Shown: piece after piece, positions 16,885 through 24,503 of the stretch | Position numbering within the stretch: position 1 is the stretch's first letter | How the letters are laid out: the number at the start of each line of letters is the position of its first letter | Notes under the pieces: generated by a model | Database searches by the model: none | Seen by the model: only the letters and a program-made list of their open reading frames with translations | What the model was told of the DNA's origin: nothing | Position numbers and translations under genes: made by a program | Assembly (NCBI RefSeq): GCF_000621865.1 | Contig: NZ_KK211359.1 | Coordinates: 154,592 to 218,591, forward strand | Source: Pseudobutyrivibrio sp. MD2005 | GTDB taxonomy: Bacteria > Bacillota > Clostridia > Lachnospirales > Lachnospiraceae | Direction: 5' to 3' | Length of the DNA stretch: 64,000 bases

Positions 16885-17658
16885 ATGGACAATTACGATG
16901 CTTTTAAGAAAGAAGTTTATGATTTAACGAAAATTGATTTGAGTTCTTATAAAGAAAAACAGATGCGCAGAAGAATCGATTCTTTGGTTACAAAGCATAA
17001 ATGCAAAGAGTATCATGAGTACGTTATGCTTTTAAAGCAGGATAAAGAAGTATTTGAAGAATTTGTAAACTTCCTTACTATCAATGTGTCTGAGTTCTAT
17101 CGTAATCCAGAACAGTGGGATTTGATGACCAAAGAGTTTATTCCTGAGCTTATGAAGCACTCTGGTCAGAATCTTAAGATTTGGAGCGCTGCGTGCTCTA
17201 CAGGAGATGAGCCATATTCACTTGTAATGGCACTTTCTCAGCATCTTCCTATGAATAAGATAAAGATTTATGCTACTGATATAGATAAGCAGGTTATAGC
17301 TACAGCTAAAGTGGGTCTTTACAATGCAAAGAGTATTGCAAACGTGCCTGCTGACCTTAAGAAGAAATTCTTTACTCCTGTTGGTAATTCATTCCAAATC
17401 AGTGAAGAAGTAAAAAGATGTGTAGAATTTAAAGAACACAATCTTTTGAGAGATCCATATCCTTCAAACTATGACATGATTGTATGTAGAAATGTGCTTA
17501 TCTACTTTACTGATGAAGCTAAGGATGAGGTGTATGCTAAGTTTAACAAGTCCTTGAGGACTGGAGGTGTGCTCTTTATAGGATCTACAGAGCAGGTCAT
17601 CAACTACAAAGACTTAGGATACAAGCGCCGCTACTCATTCTACTACGAGAAAGTATAG
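16885..17658 (+). CDS. cheR: CheR-type protein-glutamate methyltransferase
   Basis: A 257-residue SAM-dependent methyltransferase that should methylate chemoreceptor glutamates. The N-terminal CheR helical domain contains KQMRRRIDSL. The C-terminal SAM fold shows WSAACSTGDEPYSLVMAL, YATDIDKQVI and CRNVLIYF. ATG 16885 is used: TAGGAG ends 8 bases upstream, whereas the longer GTG-started frame has no site. TATAAT at 16827-16832 may be its -10. No other chemotaxis gene is adjacent, so it is an orphan here. Confidence 0.92.
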   Translation: MDNYDAFKKEVYDLTKIDLSSYKEKQMRRRIDSLVTKHKCKEYHEYVMLLKQDKEVFEEFVNFLTINVSEFYRNPEQWDLMTKEFIPELMKHSGQNLKIWSAACSTGDEPYSLVMALSQHLPMNKIKIYATDIDKQVIATAKVGLYNAKSIANVPADLKKKFFTPVGNSFQISEEVKRCVEFKEHNLLRDPYPSNYDMIVCRNVLIYFTDEAKDEVYAKFNKSLRTGGVLFIGSTEQVINYKDLGYKRRYSFYYEKV

Positions 17659-17678
17659 TGGCTAGCCTAAGATAACGA

Positions 17679-17769
17679 GCTATCTAGCTACATTCACAAG
17701 CCTTCAGATACTCCGCTCAGCAACACGCTTCGCTTGAGTATCCAAAGAGCTTGTGAATTGCTAGATAGC
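17679..17769 (-). repeat. Structured hairpin repeat, copy B
   Basis: Read on the minus strand. Outer 10-bp stem GCTATCTAGC / GCTAGATAGC. Middle 10-bp stem ATTCACAAGC / GCTTGTGAAT with A on the left and GTA on the right between them. Inner 7-bp stem GATACTC / GAGTATC. The 22-nt apex (17714-17735) differs from copy A at only two positions, and those two would pair with each other (G-C in A, A-T in B). On the plus strand the hairpin is followed by ATTTTTG, so it may also end the cheR transcript. Confidence 0.85.
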
Positions 17770-17771
17770 AT

Positions 17772-17863
17772 TTTTGTTGTGAGGGGCCAATAATAGTGCA
17801 TAGATAGCGGCTAGCATCCATACGCTTGAGAGAATTAAGAGCTTGATACTTGCTAGATAGCAT
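17772..17863 (-). repeat. Structured hairpin repeat, degenerate copy E in tandem with B
   Basis: On the minus strand the first half (17823-17863) repeats copy B: GCTATCTAGC, A, then AGTATCAAGC, then CTCAAGCG at the start of the apex. The second half is diverged and no longer folds back. The repeat period with copy B is 92 bp, about one element length, so this looks like a decayed tandem unit. It begins right after the stop codon of the minus-strand exonuclease gene. Confidence 0.6.
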
Positions 17864-18925
17864 TTAGTGCTTCAGCATGTATCGACATACTTTGACGAGT
17901 AGTGTAGGGGTGAGGTCGGCGATATCTACGTAGGCTTCTTTGGAGTCGTAGGATGGCTTGAAGAGGCGTGTAGATGTGCCTATATCGATTTTTTCTGGAA
18001 GGGCAAGGAATTGTCCTTCTTTTTTTACTTTGCAGTCGGCGCGCTTGGCTGGGCGACGACTGTTTTTGTCCATGCTTTCGCCTAATGATTTTGGAATTAT
18101 AATGTCTTCGTTTATGAGATAGTAATAGTTCTTGTAATCTGGCAGGAAAGTATAAAGTGGGCCTTCAAACAGATTCAGAGTAACGTATATACGGTTCTGC
18201 TTTATAATATATAATCCGTATTCACGTTGTTTGCTAATCTGGTTTGGCAAGTCTATATCAATTTCAATTTCAAATCGAAGCTTATCGCCTGATATTTCGT
18301 GACTTACATATCGTAAATCCGTAGTGAGAAGCTCTGGGTAAGATAGGATATCAGTGATATAAATCATTCCTTTGACGTCTTCATAGTTGTGAAGTAGGAT
18401 AAGTTCTTTGGCACTATTATCGTCTGTTAAGGAATAATGTTGATATACCGGGATAAGCTCGCCGCCGTTGTATTTGTCGTCTCTATGAAGACCTAAGAAT
18501 TCTTCGATTGTCTTTTGTTTATAGTTAGGCAAATCAAGAAGACATCTAGCCTTGGTAGTTCTAAGGTACATGTCTGTATGGCATTTTGATTTGATTGCAG
18601 TGTTAAACTTGTATTTTCGACATCTTTCAACAATAAAAGACTCATCAAAGCGTGTAGAATTAAAGCCTAAAAGCTTATTGAAGTTTGACATTACTTTTTC
18701 AAATTCTTCAATGATTTCCAATTCTTCTGATTCGTTTTTTGCTAAAAGTTGAGTTATTGTAACAGTATTTCCTTTTCTTGTTGCATATCCAATAAGATAT
18801 ATAAAGGATTTTCTAGGCGAAAGACCTGTGCACTCTATATCGAAAAATAGTGTGGTCTCATCAAAATAAATATCGTAAACACGATTTACTTTTTCTAATT
18901 GATAACTGTTATTTATAATTTCCAT
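17864..18925 (-). CDS. YprB-like DEDD exonuclease (ribonuclease H-like domain)
   Basis: A 353-residue predicted 3'-5' exonuclease. The first acidic motif is FFDIECTGLSP, the second region is GFNSTRFDESFIVERC, and the third is LLHNYEDVKGMIYI; together they fit the DEDD / RNase_H_2 fold of the YprB family. The C-terminal 150 residues are not assigned. The start is ATG at 18923-18925, preceded by GAGAGAAAAG; the longer frame to 19036 lacks a site and would run through the promoter region. It converges on cheR and is divergent from rnfC. Substrate is unknown. Confidence 0.8.
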   Translation of the reverse strand: MEIINNSYQLEKVNRVYDIYFDETTLFFDIECTGLSPRKSFIYLIGYATRKGNTVTITQLLAKNESEELEIIEEFEKVMSNFNKLLGFNSTRFDESFIVERCRKYKFNTAIKSKCHTDMYLRTTKARCLLDLPNYKQKTIEEFLGLHRDDKYNGGELIPVYQHYSLTDDNSAKELILLHNYEDVKGMIYITDILSYPELLTTDLRYVSHEISGDKLRFEIEIDIDLPNQISKQREYGLYIIKQNRIYVTLNLFEGPLYTFLPDYKNYYYLINEDIIIPKSLGESMDKNSRRPAKRADCKVKKEGQFLALPEKIDIGTSTRLFKPSYDSKEAYVDIADLTPTLLVKVCRYMLKH

Positions 18926-19023
18926 AATTCTTTTCTCTCTATATAAACCTATTGTTAAATTATACACAAACTTTGCTGATTTGGTACTAAAAAATGTACA
19001 AAATAAATGATAAATTTTATCTC

Positions 19024-19052
19024 TTGCTTGATGCAAAATGATACAATATTAA
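19024..19052 (+). promoter_or_regulatory. Possible promoter of the rnf operon
   Basis: TTGCTT (19024-19029), 17 bases, TATTAA (19047-19052). The match is modest; TTGATG with TATAAA is an alternative in the same place. It is the only non-coding stretch before the operon. Confidence 0.35.
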
Positions 19053-19105
19053 TATAAAAACAAACGTAGCCAAAGTATATGGGCGTAGAAAGAGGGGTAG
19101 AGCTA

Positions 19106-20425
19106 ATGAGCCTAAGAACATTTAAAGGTGGCGTTCATCCTTATGATGGCAAAGAGCTTTCTAAAGAAAAGCCAACAAAAGAGTTGAAGCCACAGGGCGA
19201 AATGGTCTTTCCTTTATCTCAACACATCGGTGCACCAGCACAGGCTTGTGTTGCAGTAGGAGACACGGTGCTCAGAGGACAGAAGATTGCGGATGCAGGT
19301 GGATTTGTTTCTGCACCTATTTTTTCTAGTGTTTCGGGTACAGTTAAGGCTATTGAACCTAGACGCGTAGCTACTGGCGACATGGTAAACTCTATCATTA
19401 TTACAAATGATGGCAGCTTTATCGAAACAGGCTTTGAAAAATGTGATGATTACACTAGTCTTTCAAATGAGGAAATCATCAAAAAAATTCAGGATGCGGG
19501 AGTAGTTGGTATGGGAGGTGCCGGTTTCCCTACTCATGTTAAGCTTTCTCCAAAGAATCCTGAAAATATCGAATTCATCATCGCTAACTGTGCAGAGTGT
19601 GAGCCATATCTTACATCTGATTATCGCAGCATGGTAGAAGAGCCAGAAAAGCTTATTACTGGTATGAAAATTATCTTACAGCTTTTTCCAAAGGCAAAAG
19701 GTCTTCTCGGAATCGAAGATAATAAGAGCGATGTTATCGTTTCACTTCAGAAATTGGTTGAAAAAGAACCTAGAATCGAAGTAGTTCCACTTCTTACAAA
19801 GTATCCACAGGGTGGTGAGCGACAGCTTATCAAGGCATGCACAGACAGGGAAATCAATTCTAAGATGCTTCCTGCTGATGCCGGCTGTATCGTAGATAAT
19901 GTTGCCACTATCAATGCAATCTATACAGCTGTTGTTGAGGGTAAGCCTGTTATGGATCGAATCTTTACTCTCACTGGTGATGCTGTTATGGAACCACGCA
20001 ATTATCGTATATGCATAGGTACAAGCTGCAAGGAGATTCTTGAAGCGGCAGGTGGATTTATCAAAGAGCCAGCTAAGATTATTTCAGGTGGTCCAATGAT
20101 GGGATTTGCAGTTATGGATGTTGATATTCCTACTACAAAGACATCGGGAGCACTCCTTTGCTTGACAGAGGATGAAGTTTCAAAATATGAAACAACAGCC
20201 TGCATTAATTGCGGACGTTGCGTAGATGCTTGTCCAGAAAATCTTATACCTTCTAGACTTTCTAAATTCTCAGATCATGGAGATAAAGAACAGTTCGAAA
20301 AATGGTATGGTCTTGAGTGTATTGAGTGCGGTAGCTGCAGCTTTGCATGCCCAGCTAGAAAGCCTCTGGCACAGTCTATCAAGACTATGAAAAAACAAGT
20401 ACTTGCAGACAAGAGAAAAAAGTAG
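19106..20425 (+). CDS. rnfC: Rnf complex subunit C (NADH-binding, 4Fe-4S)
   Basis: Peripheral subunit that exchanges electrons with NAD in the ferredoxin:NAD oxidoreductase complex. It has 439 residues. GVVGMGGAGFPTHVKL is the NADH/FMN-binding part of the NuoF-like fold. Two 4Fe-4S motifs follow near the C-terminus: CINCGRCVDACP and CIECGSCSFACP. ATG 19106 has AGAGGGG 9 bases upstream and begins with the family start MSLRTFKGGVHP; the upstream ATG 19079 is unlikely. It is the first of six rnf genes. Confidence 0.96.
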   Translation: MSLRTFKGGVHPYDGKELSKEKPTKELKPQGEMVFPLSQHIGAPAQACVAVGDTVLRGQKIADAGGFVSAPIFSSVSGTVKAIEPRRVATGDMVNSIIITNDGSFIETGFEKCDDYTSLSNEEIIKKIQDAGVVGMGGAGFPTHVKLSPKNPENIEFIIANCAECEPYLTSDYRSMVEEPEKLITGMKIILQLFPKAKGLLGIEDNKSDVIVSLQKLVEKEPRIEVVPLLTKYPQGGERQLIKACTDREINSKMLPADAGCIVDNVATINAIYTAVVEGKPVMDRIFTLTGDAVMEPRNYRICIGTSCKEILEAAGGFIKEPAKIISGGPMMGFAVMDVDIPTTKTSGALLCLTEDEVSKYETTACINCGRCVDACPENLIPSRLSKFSDHGDKEQFEKWYGLECIECGSCSFACPARKPLAQSIKTMKKQVLADKRKK

Positions 20426-20442
20426 AAAGGATGGGGTAGAAA

Positions 20443-21399
20443 GTGAGTAATTTATTAAATGTTTCTTCATCTCCACATGTTAGAGGGAAGGACGATACAA
20501 GCCGAATCATGCTTTACGTCATTCTTGCTCTTATGCCAACAACCATCTTTGGTATTTTTAATTTTGGGCTGAGAGCATTACTGCTTGTGGCTGTATGTAT
20601 TATCGCTTGTGTTTTATCTGAATTTTTATTCGAAAAAGCAGTTGGCAAGAAGAGCACAATCGGAGATTTTAGTGCTGTTGTAACAGGTCTTTTGTTGGCA
20701 TTAAATCTTCCTCATACATTACCTGTATGGCAGGCAGTGCTTGGTTCTATCTTTGCTATAGTTGTTGTAAAGATGCTGTTTGGAGGTCTAGGCCAGAACT
20801 TCATGAATCCAGCTCTTGGCGGTAGAGTTTTTCTTATTATATCTTTTGCCGCTACAATGACTAATTTTGAGTTTGATGGGGTTGCTGGTGCTACACCACT
20901 TGCCCTTCTTAAAAATGGTGAGACAGTAAATACACTTGATATGCTTATTGGTAGATGTGGAGGTACAATCGGTGAGACTAGTGCACTTTGCATTTTACTA
21001 GGTGCTATCATTCTAATTTTACTTGGTGTTATTGATTTACTAATCCCAGGTGTTTACATTGTTTCGTTCTCAGCGTTCATCCTTTTGTTTGGTGGACATG
21101 GATTTGATACTACTTATCTTGTTGCACACCTTTGTGGTGGTGGATTAATGCTTGGAGCATTCTTCATGGCAACAGATTATGTAACATCACCAATCACTCC
21201 TGCCGGAAAGGTAGTGTTTGGTATTTGCCTTGGTGTTCTTACCGGTGTATTTCGTATTTTCGGTAACAGCGCAGAAGGCGTTAGCTATGCAATTATCTTT
21301 AGTAATCTTTTGGTACCTCTCATTGAGAAGGTCACTGTTCCAAGAGCATTTGGAGTAGTTAGAGAGAAAAAGGTTAAGGAGGTGAAGGCTAATGAATAA
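20443..21399 (+). CDS. rnfD: Rnf complex subunit D
   Basis: Integral membrane subunit carrying covalent FMN. It has 318 residues with many membrane helices. The flavinylation motif is GVAGATPLA with Thr 151. Start is GTG 20443 after AAAGGATGGGG. It overlaps rnfG by 8 bases. Confidence 0.96.
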   Translation: MSNLLNVSSSPHVRGKDDTSRIMLYVILALMPTTIFGIFNFGLRALLLVAVCIIACVLSEFLFEKAVGKKSTIGDFSAVVTGLLLALNLPHTLPVWQAVLGSIFAIVVVKMLFGGLGQNFMNPALGGRVFLIISFAATMTNFEFDGVAGATPLALLKNGETVNTLDMLIGRCGGTIGETSALCILLGAIILILLGVIDLLIPGVYIVSFSAFILLFGGHGFDTTYLVAHLCGGGLMLGAFFMATDYVTSPITPAGKVVFGICLGVLTGVFRIFGNSAEGVSYAIIFSNLLVPLIEKVTVPRAFGVVREKKVKEVKANE

Positions 21400-22015
21400 A
21401 TTAGTTAAAGACGCACTTATCCTTACTTGTATTACGGTTATTGCAGGTTTCGCCCTTGGCCTTGTTTATGAAATCACAAAGGCTCCTATCGCAAAAGCAG
21501 AGGATGAAGCATTACAGAAGGCATATCAGACAGTATTTGCAGATGCCAAATCATTTGCAGATATAGATGGTTTTGATTCTGCAGCTGCAACAGCTGTTGT
21601 GCAGGAGGCTGGCTACAAGGATGATACAATCGATAATTGTGTTCAGGCTCTTGATGCATCTGGTAATCCTTTGGGATATGTAATCACAGTTACAACATCT
21701 GCAGGTTATGGCGGCAATATTACATTTTCACTTGGTATCACAAATGAAGGTGTAATCAATGGATATTCAATCACTAGCATTTCTGAGACAGCTGGTCTTG
21801 GTATGAAAGCTAGAGATACTGGAGATGGAACTTTTTCATCACAGTTTTTGAATAGAACAGCAGAAATCTTTACAGTCACAAAGACTGGCGCAAAGAATTC
21901 ATCTGAAGTAGATGCAATTTCAGCTGCTACTATCACTTCAAAGGCTGTTACAGGAGGCGTAAATGCAGGCGTCACCTACTTTAATTCTTTAGTAGGAGGT
22001 GCACAAAATGAATAA
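21392..22015 (+). CDS. rnfG: Rnf complex subunit G
   Basis: Single-span membrane protein (about residues 8-28) with an exported FMN-binding domain. The covalent FMN site is SAATITS with Thr 180. It has 207 residues, typical for RnfG. It sits between rnfD and rnfE and overlaps both. Confidence 0.96.
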   Translation: MNKLVKDALILTCITVIAGFALGLVYEITKAPIAKAEDEALQKAYQTVFADAKSFADIDGFDSAAATAVVQEAGYKDDTIDNCVQALDASGNPLGYVITVTTSAGYGGNITFSLGITNEGVINGYSITSISETAGLGMKARDTGDGTFSSQFLNRTAEIFTVTKTGAKNSSEVDAISAATITSKAVTGGVNAGVTYFNSLVGGAQNE

Positions 22016-22868
22016 GAACTTAGAGAGAGTATATAACGGACTTTGGAAAGAAAATCCTACCTTTGTATTGATGCTTGGTATGTGTCCTACACTTGCTGTT
22101 ACTACATCAGCCATCAATGGTATTGGTATGGGACTTTCAACTACAGTGGTTCTGGTGTTATCTAACATGATGATTTCAGCCCTTAGAAATCTTATTCCTG
22201 ATAGAGTTCGAATGCCAGCTTTCATTGTTGTTGTTGCATCATTCGTTACAATAGTACAGTTTTTGATGCAGGGCTTTTTGCCATCACTTTATGAATCACT
22301 TGGAATCTATATTCCACTTATCGTAGTTAACTGTATTATCTTAGGACGTGCAGAAAGCTACGCATCTAAGAATCCTGTTATACCATCTATGTTTGATGGT
22401 ATTGGTATGGGACTTGGATTTACAGTAGGCCTTACTCTTATTGGTATTGTTCGTGAAATCCTTGGCAATGGTTCAGTGTTTGACGTAGCAATTACACCAC
22501 TTAATAATTATCACATTACATTATTTGGACTTGCTCCTGGTGCGTTCTTTGTACTTGGCTGTCTCGTTGCAGTGATGAATGTGGTACGTCGCAAGATGGA
22601 AGAGAAGGGCAAGCCACTTCCAGCTGTTCAGGGTTGCTTAGGTGGCGATTGCTCAGGATGTACTTTATCATCTGCTTGTACTGGTAAGTCTATGGTTCAT
22701 CAGGTAGAGGAAATCCCTCCTGTAGATCCAAAAGATGTTGCAAAGCCAGGGCTTGCTGCATCGGAAGTTAGACATACTGCAAATGCAAAAAATACAGAGG
22801 ATGTTGAAAAATCTGGTTCAGATTCATCTTACGCAGATGACAACATAGCAGGAAAGGAGGAGAAATAA
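22008..22868 (+). CDS. rnfE: Rnf complex subunit E, with cysteine-containing C-terminal extension
   Basis: Membrane subunit of the Rnf electron path. The N-terminal 200 residues are a normal RnfE (NGLWKENPTFVLMLGMCPTLAVTT; ILGRAESYASKN). An extension of about 80 residues follows, beginning CLGGDCSGCTLSSAC and ending in a Ser/Asp/Lys-rich tail. The four-cysteine cluster is not part of the core family. ATG 22008 is used because GGAGG lies 8 bases upstream; the frame could also open at GTG 21999. Its stop shares one base with the rnfA start. Confidence 0.94.
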   Translation: MNKNLERVYNGLWKENPTFVLMLGMCPTLAVTTSAINGIGMGLSTTVVLVLSNMMISALRNLIPDRVRMPAFIVVVASFVTIVQFLMQGFLPSLYESLGIYIPLIVVNCIILGRAESYASKNPVIPSMFDGIGMGLGFTVGLTLIGIVREILGNGSVFDVAITPLNNYHITLFGLAPGAFFVLGCLVAVMNVVRRKMEEKGKPLPAVQGCLGGDCSGCTLSSACTGKSMVHQVEEIPPVDPKDVAKPGLAASEVRHTANAKNTEDVEKSGSDSSYADDNIAGKEEK

Positions 22869-23452
22869 TGAGTTACGTTACAGGTCTTATACTTTTATTA
22901 GTAGCATCAGCAATCGTAAATAACGTTGTTCTTTCTCAGTTCCTTGGACTATGTCCTTTCCTTGGAGTTTCTAAAAGAGTAGAGACTGCTGCCGGAATGG
23001 GTGGTGCTGTTATCTTCGTAATTACGATAGCATCTTTTGTTACATCTATTATTTATAAGTTCATACTTGCTCCTACAGGATTTGAATATATGCAGACAAT
23101 CGTGTTTATTCTCGTTATTGCTGCACTTGTTCAATTTGTAGAAATGTTCCTTAAGAAGAGCGTACCATCGTTGTATCAGTCGTTAGGTGTTTACCTTCCA
23201 CTTATTACTACAAACTGTGCGGTTCTTGGAACAGCAATTAATAATGTTACTAACAATTATGATATCTTGGAATCTGTTATCAATGGTTTTGGCGTTGCAG
23301 TTGGTTTTACAATTGCTATCGTTATTATGGCTGGTATCAGAGAGAAGATTGAGTACAATGATATCCCTGAGACATTCAAGGGCTCAGCTATCGTCCTTAT
23401 TACAGCAGGACTTATGGCTATGGCATTCTTAGGATTCTCAGGTGTAATTTAA
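22868..23452 (+). CDS. rnfA: Rnf complex subunit A
   Basis: Membrane subunit homologous to RnfE and NqrE. It has 194 residues and six likely helices. FLGLCPFLGVSKRVETAAGMG contains a conserved cysteine thought to help bind the intramembrane iron-sulfur centre with RnfE. Start overlaps the rnfE stop (TAATG). Confidence 0.96.
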   Translation: MSYVTGLILLLVASAIVNNVVLSQFLGLCPFLGVSKRVETAAGMGGAVIFVITIASFVTSIIYKFILAPTGFEYMQTIVFILVIAALVQFVEMFLKKSVPSLYQSLGVYLPLITTNCAVLGTAINNVTNNYDILESVINGFGVAVGFTIAIVIMAGIREKIEYNDIPETFKGSAIVLITAGLMAMAFLGFSGVI

Positions 23453-23464
23453 GGAGGTGCGCGA

Positions 23465-24256
23465 ATGAGTATAACAGGAATTTTACTGGCAGCTGTTATC
23501 GTTGGCGCTACCGGTTGTATCATCGGATTTTTCCTTTGCTTTTCAGCAGAGAAATTTAAAGTAGAGGTTGATCCAAAAGAAGAGGCTGTACTTGGAGTTT
23601 TACCTGGTAATAACTGTGGTGGCTGCGGCTACGCAGGATGTTCTGGTCTTGCTGCTGCAATTGCAAAGGGCGAGGCGCCTGTAAATCAGTGTCCAGTTGG
23701 TGGTGCACCTGTTGCAGCCAAGATTTCCGAAATTATGGGAGTTGAGGCAGAAGCTGGTGTTCGCAAAGTTGCATTTGTTATGTGTCATGGTACATGTGAA
23801 AATGCTAAGCAGCTATATGACTACACAGGCGTAGAAGATTGTACTGCAATGGCATTTGTGCCAGGCGGTGGCCCTAAGGCTTGCTCATATGGATGTATGG
23901 GATTTGGCTCTTGCGTAAAGGCGTGTCCTTTCGATGCTATTCATATTGTAGATGGAGTAGCAGTAGTAGATAAGGAGGCTTGTAAAGCCTGTGGCAAATG
24001 TGTAGCTACTTGTCCAAATCATCTTATCGAACTTATTCCTTATGACTTCGGTCATGCAGTTCGTTGCCACAACAATGATAAAGGTAAAGATGTTATGTCG
24101 GTATGTAAGGTGGGCTGTATTGGATGTCACAAATGCGAAAAGGTTTGTGAAAGTGATGCTATCCATGTGGACGGATTCTTTGCTCACATTGATCAAGAGA
24201 AGTGTACAAGCTGCGGTAAATGCGCTGAGGCTTGCCCTCGTCATATCATTTTGTAA
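23465..24256 (+). CDS. rnfB: Rnf complex subunit B (ferredoxin-oxidising, polyferredoxin)
   Basis: Electron entry subunit. A single N-terminal membrane helix precedes a cluster motif NNCGGCGYAGC with a later Cys. Further cysteine motifs are CSYGCMGFGSCVKACP, CKACGKCVATCP, CIGCHKCEKVCE and CTSCGKCAEACP. The 263-residue length is normal for clostridial RnfB. It ends the operon; the gene order C-D-G-E-A-B is that of characterised acetogen and clostridial Rnf. Confidence 0.96.
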   Translation: MSITGILLAAVIVGATGCIIGFFLCFSAEKFKVEVDPKEEAVLGVLPGNNCGGCGYAGCSGLAAAIAKGEAPVNQCPVGGAPVAAKISEIMGVEAEAGVRKVAFVMCHGTCENAKQLYDYTGVEDCTAMAFVPGGGPKACSYGCMGFGSCVKACPFDAIHIVDGVAVVDKEACKACGKCVATCPNHLIELIPYDFGHAVRCHNNDKGKDVMSVCKVGCIGCHKCEKVCESDAIHVDGFFAHIDQEKCTSCGKCAEACPRHIIL

Positions 24257-24294
24257 TTATTTTTCAGAAATCTGAAAAAATTTTAAAAATACCC

Positions 24295-24323
24295 TTGACT
24301 TTGAAAGGGAACCATAGTATTAT
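24295..24323 (+). promoter_or_regulatory. Promoter of the tRNA-Glu gene
   Basis: TTGACT (24295-24300), 17 bases, TATTAT (24318-24323). The predicted start is near 24330, about 25 bases upstream of the mature tRNA. Confidence 0.65.
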
Positions 24324-24354
24324 AATTTTCGTCGCAAGCGACAGAAAAGAATAT

Positions 24355-24426
24355 GGTTCCTTGGTCAAGCGGTTAAGACGTCGCCCTCTCACGGCGAAAA
24401 CAGCGGTTCGATTCCGCTAGGAACTG
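24355..24426 (+). tRNA. tRNA-Glu (anticodon CTC)
   Basis: Cloverleaf: acceptor GGTTCCT / AGGAACT (first pair G-T), D-arm GTCAAGCGGTTAAGAC, anticodon stem TCGCC / GGCGA with loop CTCTCAC, T-arm GCGGT-TCGATTC-CGCT. The anticodon is CTC. Bases after the acceptor are GCTA, so CCA is not encoded. The closest pattern I know is Bacillus tRNA-Glu (TTC). It is a lone tRNA with its own promoter and terminator. Confidence 0.95.
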
Positions 24427-24431
24427 CTAAA

Positions 24432-24457
24432 AGCACTCGATTATCGGGTGCTTTTTT
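24432..24457 (+). terminator. Terminator after tRNA-Glu
   Basis: Stem AGCAC-T-CGA / TCG-G-GTGCT with loop TTA, followed by TTTTTT. Confidence 0.9.
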
Positions 24458-24470
24458 ATTGCATAATATC

Positions 24471-24503
24471 AAAAATCCAGAGCGAAATGCTCTGGATTTT
24501 TTT
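24471..24503. terminator. Bidirectional terminator between tRNA-Glu and tmcAL
   Basis: Stem of at least 12 bp, AAAATCCAGAGC / GCTCTGGATTTT, loop GAAAT, with T-runs on both strands. It should mainly stop minus-strand transcripts of tmcAL. Confidence 0.85.

Noticed and set aside
17679-17863. Repeats read as a CRISPR array
   Set aside because: Only two adjacent units, one decayed, without uniform spacers or cas genes. The other copies are single and far away.
18926-19036. Longer start of the minus-strand exonuclease
   Set aside because: The extension lacks a ribosome-binding site and covers the divergent promoter region. The ATG at 18925 has GAGAGAAAAG upstream.
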